Source of the DNA: DATDRS01 sp035291605
Lineage (GTDB): Bacteria; Chloroflexota; Anaerolineae; Anaerolineales; UBA6663
Length of the DNA stretch: 64,000 nucleotides
Assembly: GCA_035291605.1 (NCBI GenBank)
Contig: DATDRS010000326.1
Coordinates: 1 to 64,000 of the forward strand
Direction of reading: 5' to 3'
Below, in pieces: positions 58,332 through 64,000 of the stretch. The notes beneath the pieces were generated by a model, which ran no database searches, was not told the DNA's origin, and saw only the letters and a list, made by a program, of their open reading frames with translations. The position numbers were made by a program, and so were the translations under genes. Positions within the stretch are counted from its first letter, which is position 1. Every line of letters starts with the position of its first letter.

Positions 58332-60070
58332 GGAACGGGTCCGAGTTCAAAGAGATAGACAGGCTCGTTGGCGTCGTCGGCGAAGACAGCGCGGAGGGTG
58401 AGGCGCGGCTCGCTGGCGGGCAAGTGATATAACGACGCCAGCCCGGCCGGGTGGTTGACGTCGAGCACGACCCAGCGCGCGCCGAAGTCAGTCATGGCGC
58501 GCAACAACACTTCAGGGCCGCCGTTGGGGACGATGATGCTCGGATGGCCGGTGAAGTAATAGAAGCCGGGCGGGTTGTTCACCGCCACGACGGATTGCCT
58601 GTCTCCGGCTTTCGCCAGCCAATCCCCAACCTCGGCATAGGCCTGATCAACTTGGGCCGACCGGGGATTGCGCCAGTCGGGGCCGACAAGCCGCGCCTGG
58701 AAAACGAATGTGGTCAGCGCCATCGCGAACAGGAGGAGCAGGGCCGCAAAGATGGGTTGCGATCTCTCCGGCTGCCAGGCTGGAAAAAGGCGGCTGAGGC
58801 CGGGTGAAACCCGCGCAGCCAGCATCCTGACCGCGCGCTGCTGAAAGCGCGCGCCCGCCTCGACGGACGCATCCAACCCGACGACGGCGGCCGGGAAAAA
58901 GAAGGGCAGCAGCGCCGCGCCAGAGTGAAATAACCCGCCGCGCGGACCGGGGAAAGTGAAGACGAAAGTCATCAGCCCAAAGAGGAGGAGAAAATAGATG
59001 AGTGCGGGCGCGTAAAGCGGTGCGCGGCGCAACCGCCAGAGGCCGATCACGATGAACGGGGAAGCGACGACGAGGCCTTGTTCGCCGATCAACCGGCTCA
59101 GGTTGGTCTTCAGCGCCCACCCTTTGCCGGCCAGGATGCTCCCCCACCCCGTTGCCAGGTAGCGCGACAACGTCAGGCTATCCGCCGGGTAGTTGAAAAG
59201 ATCGTTGTACTCGGTGAGCCAGAGGGCGCGGCTTCCACCCGGCGCGAGAGGCGCGCCCACGACGATGAGATTGCGGATAAGCCAGGGGAGCATGATGAGG
59301 AGGTAGCCGAATGTGAGGGAGAGGTAATTGGTAATGGGTAGATTGGTGAGGCGTGAGGCGGGGGCTGTGAGGGGGGGAGCATCGTGGAGGCTGGCGTGCT
59401 TGAGAGCCCACAGGGCGACGAGAAACACGAACAACCCATCCGCGCGGGTGAGATGGGCAAAGCCGGCGCATAACCCGGCGGCGAAACACCCACGGGAAGA
59501 CCGGTGCTGGGCAGCGAGGGCGCTGACGAGCAGCGCGCCGCCCGCGGTCAGGCCATAGAGGGCAAAGGAGTCAGTGTTTGACCAGAACGACACGTAATAG
59601 CCGCTGAACACGGTCAGCATGGCGGCGGCGAGGGCGTGACGGCGGAGGCCAGTCGTGAGAACGGCGATGGCGTAACTGAGCAAAGGCAGGAGGGAGGCGG
59701 ACACAATCAGGGGAATTTGGGCGGCGCGGAAAAGCGCAGCGTTGGCCGAGTCGGCTCCGGCGAGGGCGATAAACGGCGCGACGACAAGGGAGGTGAGCGG
59801 CATCCAGTAGAGGTGGCTAGGCCCCCCGCGCCAAACTTCTCCCAGGGCAGGAGCAAGCTGGCTCAGATAATTCCATACATACGGCTCGGTAAAGCCCTGG
59901 CCGCGCGCCAACTGGAGCGCGCCCCCAAAATAGTAGTAGGCATCCATATAACCGGGCCTGGTGATGAAGCGCGCCGCGAGGGCATTGACGGCGAGGGCGC
60001 AGAGGAAGACGGCGATGAGATCCTGGCGGATGACGTGTGGGGGCGTGTGGGGGTGCGAATGGGTTGACAT
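58328..60070 (-). CDS. GT-C-type membrane glycosyltransferase
   Basis: 580 aa with ten or more membrane helices. The N-terminal region has a GYMDAYYYFGGALQLARGQGF loop, where an Asp follows Met in the place of the catalytic Asp, and ends in a soluble domain with VGDWLAKAGDRQSVVAVNNPPGFYYF. A segment near residues 226-248 (TAPASRLTNLPITNYLSLTF) is low complexity and looks like a repeat-derived insertion. It starts 9 bases after the upstream gene. The family is related to GT39/GT83. Likely role: glycosylation of surface polymers or proteins. Confidence 0.75.
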   Translation of the reverse strand: MSTHSHPHTPPHVIRQDLIAVFLCALAVNALAARFITRPGYMDAYYYFGGALQLARGQGFTEPYVWNYLSQLAPALGEVWRGGPSHLYWMPLTSLVVAPFIALAGADSANAALFRAAQIPLIVSASLLPLLSYAIAVLTTGLRRHALAAAMLTVFSGYYVSFWSNTDSFALYGLTAGGALLVSALAAQHRSSRGCFAAGLCAGFAHLTRADGLFVFLVALWALKHASLHDAPPLTAPASRLTNLPITNYLSLTFGYLLIMLPWLIRNLIVVGAPLAPGGSRALWLTEYNDLFNYPADSLTLSRYLATGWGSILAGKGWALKTNLSRLIGEQGLVVASPFIVIGLWRLRRAPLYAPALIYFLLLFGLMTFVFTFPGPRGGLFHSGAALLPFFFPAAVVGLDASVEAGARFQQRAVRMLAARVSPGLSRLFPAWQPERSQPIFAALLLLFAMALTTFVFQARLVGPDWRNPRSAQVDQAYAEVGDWLAKAGDRQSVVAVNNPPGFYYFTGHPSIIVPNGGPEVLLRAMTDFGARWVVLDVNHPAGLASLYHLPASEPRLTLRAVFADDANEPVYLFELGPVP

Positions 60071-60079
60071 GAAACGGAG

Positions 60080-62119
60080 TTACGGCAAAGCGTAGAGAGA
60101 ATATGCGCCGCCGATATTTTCGAGCAGAGGCAATTGAGAGCGAAGCCGGTCGAGTTCGGCCCAATCGGAATCCTCAAAAGGACTATCCGGCTGGGAGCGC
60201 ACGAATTGCAGACCGAGGTCATAAATCAGAACGTGGGTAATGCCTTCTGATTTCCAACGGGTCATCGCCGCCTCCGCCGTCCCCACCGTCCGGCGCAGGC
60301 GCCACCAGCGGTCAATAATGAGGTCGGGGACGCAACGGCTGGGCGAGGCGCATTCCAGGGAGCGCGGCTCCCACAGGAATACGACGCGCGATCCGGCGGG
60401 CAGCGTGTTGACGTGGTCAATCCCGGCGGTGTACCAACCCAGGTTGGCGGCGCGGTATTCGGAGGCAGTCTGCCGCCCAGCCAGATAAGCCAGCGGGTTA
60501 TGCGCGGCGAAGGCCATCACGTATTCCAGGGTGCTCAAGCCAAACGCGAAAATGATGATCCCCTGAACGATGGTGGACAGTCGCAAGCCGGGCGAATCAA
60601 ACTGCGCGGCCGCCAGCTCCCCGCCGAGGCACAACAGGCTCAGCGCCGGGAAGAGACTGAAAAACAGCCGGGCCTGCACGGCATAGTACGAGACAAAGGT
60701 CAAGATAACCCAGAGTGCATAACTCGCCAGGACGAAGATGACCAGCGGAGATAACTCGCGCCGGACCGGGGCGTCGAGCCTGCGCCAGCCCAACGCCAGC
60801 GCCAGCGGCAGGAACACCAGCCACGGGCTGAGGGTGGCGTCGTAATTGTTCGCGCCTTGGACGCCAAGAAAGATCACCCGAAAGAAAATCAACGCCGCCC
60901 AGACTGGATTGCGCTCGGTGAGGTCGGGGCGGTTATAAAACCACAAGCGCAGTTTGTCCACGGCCGGGGTCGGGATGAGCAAAGGATAAGTGGGACTGCC
61001 AGTAAAGAACCAGTTTTTGAGGAGCCAGGGGGTGAAGAAGAGAAACGAGATAAAGAGGAAAGAAAGAGAGAGAGTGACAAGGTGACGGGTTGAAAGGGTG
61101 ATGGGATGAGGGGGCGTAGGGGGATGGGAACGGGAACGGAAGTGGTCAAGCACAATCACGGCTACGGCGGCGAAGGGGAGGATGACGCCCGTATATTTGC
61201 ACCCCATCGCCAACCCGGCGAGGACTCCGCTCAGCAGGAGCCAACGCCTTTCGTGCGTGAAGCCCCACCGCCGGAGTGTGACGAGCATGGCGAGCGCGAG
61301 GAGCATCAACAGCAAATCGGCGTACGCCCAGGAGTGCGAAATGGCGATAGTAGACGACGAAAGCAGGAGGGCCGGCGCCAGAGAGGCGAGGCGCGGGCCA
61401 AAGGCTTCAGAGGCGTACGCCGCAAGGCCGAGGGTCAATACCACGCCAAACACCCAGCCCAGCGTCTGCGCGGCGATCTCGCCGCGGAGCAGGAATGCGG
61501 CGGTATACAACATCTCGGTGAGCTGGGGCATGCCGGAGAAGAAGAAATCGGCCTCGAGCCTGATCCCCCGCGTCTGCGCGTACAATTGGGGGAGTGTAAG
61601 GTGATACACGAGCGCATCCCACTTGAACGGCGGCGCGAGGGCTTGCAGCCATCCGAGAGCCAGCGTGCACAGCACAAATAGAACGGCGAGCCGGGCAAAA
61701 CGGTCAGGGTAGCCAAATACCGCGAAGGCGCGGGACAGATCGGCGAGCCAACGACGAATGCTGCGCCACAGGCTGACGAACAGAAGCAGAACCAAAGCCC
61801 AGATCAACGGCGGGTGGTAAAGGTTGGCGACGCCGAGGGCCAGCATCGCCAATCCCATCATGCCCCACCCCAGCGCAGCGTGGACGGCGACCCGTTCACC
61901 CGAGGCGGCGATAGGCCAGCCGCGCAGGAGACGCTGCCCAAGACCGCCGCCAAGGGCGGTGAGCAAGAACGCCACGCCCGTGTCAACGAATGTCCCCGCC
62001 AACACGGCGGCCTGCGCCAGTGTGACGGGCCGATGGACAAAATAATAGCCGCTCAGGGTGATGCCGAGCGCAAGGACCAACGCGAGGGAAAACCAGAGGC
62101 GGCGGCCGTCGTTGGTCAT
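60080..62119 (-). CDS. Large GT-C-type membrane protein
   Basis: 679 aa with about twelve membrane helices. The loop after helix four has PPFKWDALVYHLTLPQLYAQTRGI, a typical Asp-containing loop of GT39-like proteins. A cytoplasm-facing stretch (FRSRSHPPTPPHPITLSTRH) encoded at about 61070-61130 is repeat-like and in frame. The C-terminal domain has RVVFLWEPRSLECASPSRCVPDLIID and a further helix-poor end. It overlaps the upstream gene by 4 bases (ATGA). Specific activity unknown. Confidence 0.75.
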   Translation of the reverse strand: MTNDGRRLWFSLALVLALGITLSGYYFVHRPVTLAQAAVLAGTFVDTGVAFLLTALGGGLGQRLLRGWPIAASGERVAVHAALGWGMMGLAMLALGVANLYHPPLIWALVLLLFVSLWRSIRRWLADLSRAFAVFGYPDRFARLAVLFVLCTLALGWLQALAPPFKWDALVYHLTLPQLYAQTRGIRLEADFFFSGMPQLTEMLYTAAFLLRGEIAAQTLGWVFGVVLTLGLAAYASEAFGPRLASLAPALLLSSSTIAISHSWAYADLLLMLLALAMLVTLRRWGFTHERRWLLLSGVLAGLAMGCKYTGVILPFAAVAVIVLDHFRSRSHPPTPPHPITLSTRHLVTLSLSFLFISFLFFTPWLLKNWFFTGSPTYPLLIPTPAVDKLRLWFYNRPDLTERNPVWAALIFFRVIFLGVQGANNYDATLSPWLVFLPLALALGWRRLDAPVRRELSPLVIFVLASYALWVILTFVSYYAVQARLFFSLFPALSLLCLGGELAAAQFDSPGLRLSTIVQGIIIFAFGLSTLEYVMAFAAHNPLAYLAGRQTASEYRAANLGWYTAGIDHVNTLPAGSRVVFLWEPRSLECASPSRCVPDLIIDRWWRLRRTVGTAEAAMTRWKSEGITHVLIYDLGLQFVRSQPDSPFEDSDWAELDRLRSQLPLLENIGGAYSLYALP
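61030..61135 (-). repeat. Purine-rich low-complexity segment inside GT-C gene
   Basis: The plus strand is strongly purine-biased (GAGAAACGAGATAAAGAGG, GGGTGATGGGATGAGGGGGC, GGGGATGGG). On the coding strand it is C/T-rich and encodes a Ser/Pro/Thr/Leu-rich stretch between two conserved helices. It is in frame and of the same class as the segments at 24667, 43312 and 59330. Confidence 0.4.
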
Positions 62120-63555
62120 CGCGGGCCGACCACCACAACGCCGAGGCCAACAAAACGCTGGACTTCGAGGAGGCGCTCCGGATGTGCGGCAAACCAGTCG
62201 GCGAGCGGCGACTGGACGAGCGGATCGAATGGCGTGGTCTTGCTGAGGCCGTGGTTGGTGTCGTGCGGACTGCGCAGGAGGACGAGCGTGAGTTGATCGG
62301 CGGCCTCGACTGTTTCCGGCGAAGCCTGACCAGCGGCCTCTCCCGATGGGCGATAAGGCAGCAGGCCAAGCAGCGCCTCACCATCCTGCGCCAGCAGAGG
62401 GGCGCCCGGATACTGGGCCGCGATGAACTGTGCCGCTCCCCGCCAATCTTCTTTAGCATAGCGCGGGCTGATAAACAACCGGAGGCTGGCCGCCAGCATT
62501 CCTCCGCACAGGGCCAATGCGCCGGCAGCAAATAAGACGCGCGACCAGGCGGCGCGCAGCGCGGCGAGGCGAGCCAGCCCCGCGCCGAGCAACAGCACGA
62601 ATGCGACGATTTCCGGGATGAAGAACCGATCAATATAGGCCGGGAGACGGGATGACAACAGCCAGGCCATGAGCATGGGCAGGAAGAGCCACCAGAGCAA
62701 CAGTGGTCTAGCTGCCGCCCCGCGCGGGCCGGCCGCGCCACACGGACGAAGCCCGGCCGCGAATACCATCACGCCTGCCAGAGCCGCCAGGATCCCGAGC
62801 CAGGTCAGTTGGTCGCCGTCGGCGCTGAGAAAGTTGAGCAAGGTCCTCATGGGCGCAAGTACGCCGATCTTCGGGATCCAGGCATTCCCGGTGAGGGGCT
62901 GGCGGCGCAGGAGAAAAGCCAGGATGTATAGTCCCGTGGGGAGGGCGGCTAGCGTCTGCCAGCCGAACCAGCGCCGGAACAGCCAGGGATTGCGCCGGAA
63001 GTTTGCGAGGAGGTATCCCATCTGGGCAAAGGCGAAAAGGGCCGAAGCATAGTGCGTGAGATATAGCGCGGCGCTCGCCAGCACGAAGAGCCATGGCCCG
63101 CGTCCCCGTTCAGCCCAGCGCCAGAACCCCCACAGGGCTAACGCGGCAAACAGCAAATAGAAACCGTAAGGGCGCGCGTCGCGGGCATACCACACGGCAA
63201 ACGGCGAGAGCGTAAGCAAGGCCGCCGCCCATAGCCCCGTCTCACGCCCGAACATGCTCCGGCCAAGACGATAGCTCACCGGGACAGCCAGAATCCCTGC
63301 GAGCAGCGCCACCAAACGCAAGACGAACTCGCTTTTCCCCAGCCACGGAACGGAAAGCCGCGCGACGACATAGTACAGCGGCGAGGTGTCGCTGATGAGG
63401 AGCATAACGCCCCAAATGTCGCGCCAAGTAGGGAGCATGAGATACCAGGTGTAGGCCTCGTCCAGCCAGAAACTCTCGCGGCCCAGGTCGTGCAGGCGCA
63501 ACCCAAGGGCCGCGAGCAAAATCGCCGTGAGCCAGCGCCCATCACGCCCCCTCAC
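62116..63555 (-). CDS. GT39-like membrane glycosyltransferase
   Basis: 479 aa from GTG 63555, which overlaps the preceding gene's stop in a GTGA context. The first external loop has GRESFWLDEAYTWYLML, the classical DE motif of GT39/PMT enzymes, and VWYARDARPYGFYLLFAAL follows the third helix, a second family signature. Eleven helices and a soluble C-terminal region (AKEDWRGAAQFIAAQYPGAPLLAQDGE) complete it. It probably transfers mannose or another sugar from a polyprenyl-phosphate donor on the outer membrane face. Confidence 0.85.
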   Translation of the reverse strand: MRGRDGRWLTAILLAALGLRLHDLGRESFWLDEAYTWYLMLPTWRDIWGVMLLISDTSPLYYVVARLSVPWLGKSEFVLRLVALLAGILAVPVSYRLGRSMFGRETGLWAAALLTLSPFAVWYARDARPYGFYLLFAALALWGFWRWAERGRGPWLFVLASAALYLTHYASALFAFAQMGYLLANFRRNPWLFRRWFGWQTLAALPTGLYILAFLLRRQPLTGNAWIPKIGVLAPMRTLLNFLSADGDQLTWLGILAALAGVMVFAAGLRPCGAAGPRGAAARPLLLWWLFLPMLMAWLLSSRLPAYIDRFFIPEIVAFVLLLGAGLARLAALRAAWSRVLFAAGALALCGGMLAASLRLFISPRYAKEDWRGAAQFIAAQYPGAPLLAQDGEALLGLLPYRPSGEAAGQASPETVEAADQLTLVLLRSPHDTNHGLSKTTPFDPLVQSPLADWFAAHPERLLEVQRFVGLGVVVVGPR

Positions 63556-64000
63556 GGCGTCACCCTCCGGTACACCGCCGCCACCGGGTCGCTGTACACG
63601 GCGAGCCAGCCGTCGCGCGTGAGCGCATCGCTCAACAAGGAATTCGACTCGACGATGACGAGATTCACGCCATATTTGTCCAGCGCCGCCTGATAACCGG
63701 GCCGCCCCAGCGAGATGTGGAGATACTCGCGCAGGAAGGCATCGTCGTACAAATCCGTGCGGCCATCCACGTAGACCGGATAATCGGGATAAAGCGCCCA
63801 AGCCAGGTACGCGCCGAAGTTATACGCGTTGAACAACGGGCCGGGTGGGCGCACACGCCGCACGTAGTCTGCCGCGCCAACCGGCAGGGTGCGCGCGATC
63901 TCGGCCTCGTTGACCGACGGCTGCAGCGGGATGAGCACTTTGAGGAGCGCCGCCAGCGTGACGACGCTCAGCAGGATCCAGTTCACGACGATGGCGCGCT
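63552..64000 (-). CDS. Membrane protein, C-terminal part (truncated by window edge)
   Basis: The last 148 codons of a gene entering from beyond position 64000. The frame is open to the edge, so the apparent internal start at 63986 is not evidence of the true start. A membrane helix (WILLSVVTLAALLKVLIPL) is followed by a soluble domain NAYNFGAYLAWALYPDYPVYVDGRTDLYDDAFLREYL, ending VAAVYRRVTP, of the kind found at the C-terminus of GT-C-type proteins (DUF-like, with YPVYVDGR). It overlaps the next gene, so it is the first visible member of the series. Confidence 0.7.
   Translation of the reverse strand, partial: RAIVVNWILLSVVTLAALLKVLIPLQPSVNEAEIARTLPVGAADYVRRVRPPGPLFNAYNFGAYLAWALYPDYPVYVDGRTDLYDDAFLREYLHISLGRPGYQAALDKYGVNLVIVESNSLLSDALTRDGWLAVYSDPVAAVYRRVTP

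Overview
The window is about 64 kb of G+C-rich bacterial chromosome. It most resembles a member of the Chloroflexota, probably Anaerolineae-like. This assignment is an inference from several features: a lipoprotein with a long Pro/Thr linker, a Tad-type export locus without a secretin gene, a ribosomal protein S12 with the Gram-positive-type N-terminal insertion, many multi-GAF and hybrid kinases, and large families of GT-C membrane glycosyltransferases. No 16S rRNA or tRNA gene is visible to confirm it. Fifty protein genes cover nearly all of the sequence. No stretch over 300 bases lacks a gene, and I see no transposase, CRISPR array or phage gene.

Layout. 1-7.6 kb (minus strand): the translation/transcription block rpoB, rpsL, rpsG, fusA and the start of tuf, with rpoC missing from its usual place after rpoB. 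7.7-10.6 kb: a lipid-type glycosyltransferase and a large membrane protein. 10.8-15.7 kb (plus): a small membrane methyltransferase-like gene, then an NAD-salvage operon of an NrtR-type Nudix regulator, a nicotinamidase-like hydrolase and nicotinate phosphoribosyltransferase. An A+T-rich gene for a TIR/deoxyribosyltransferase-like protein is wedged inside this operon. 15.8-22 kb: hybrid kinase, RseP-type protease, SCP2-like protein, EamA transporter, and a sigma factor-DegV-membrane protein set. 22-28.7 kb: envelope protein, map, pth, mfd and an SDR. 28.8-37.4 kb (minus): folC, lon and a giant seven-GAF histidine kinase. 37.6-43 kb (plus): a secreted FlgD/Ig-like protein and a phosphonate-type ABC transporter (phnDCE) with an unusually large permease. 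43-45.6 kb: two GT2 glycosyltransferases and an HNH nuclease. 45.6-48.8 kb (minus): phosphatase, nucleotidyltransferase-like protein, hpf, comFC. 48.9-56.8 kb (minus): tadC, tadB, cpaF, cpaE, cpaB and, upstream of them, a DegS/DegU-like two-component pair. 56.9-64 kb (minus): five consecutive, translationally coupled GT-C-type membrane proteins, the last cut by the window edge.

The most interesting points are the TIR-like gene inside the NAD-salvage operon with a candidate NrtR operator; the roughly 150-residue RpoB insertion with an internal repeat; short hairpin-prone low-complexity repeats that occur between genes and also appear to have entered coding regions in frame (Mfd twice, and glycosyltransferases); a double-length PhnE; and repeated promoter-to-ATG geometry that predicts leaderless mRNAs. 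Promoters resembling TTGACA-N17-TATAAT were found by eye and are not experimentally supported.
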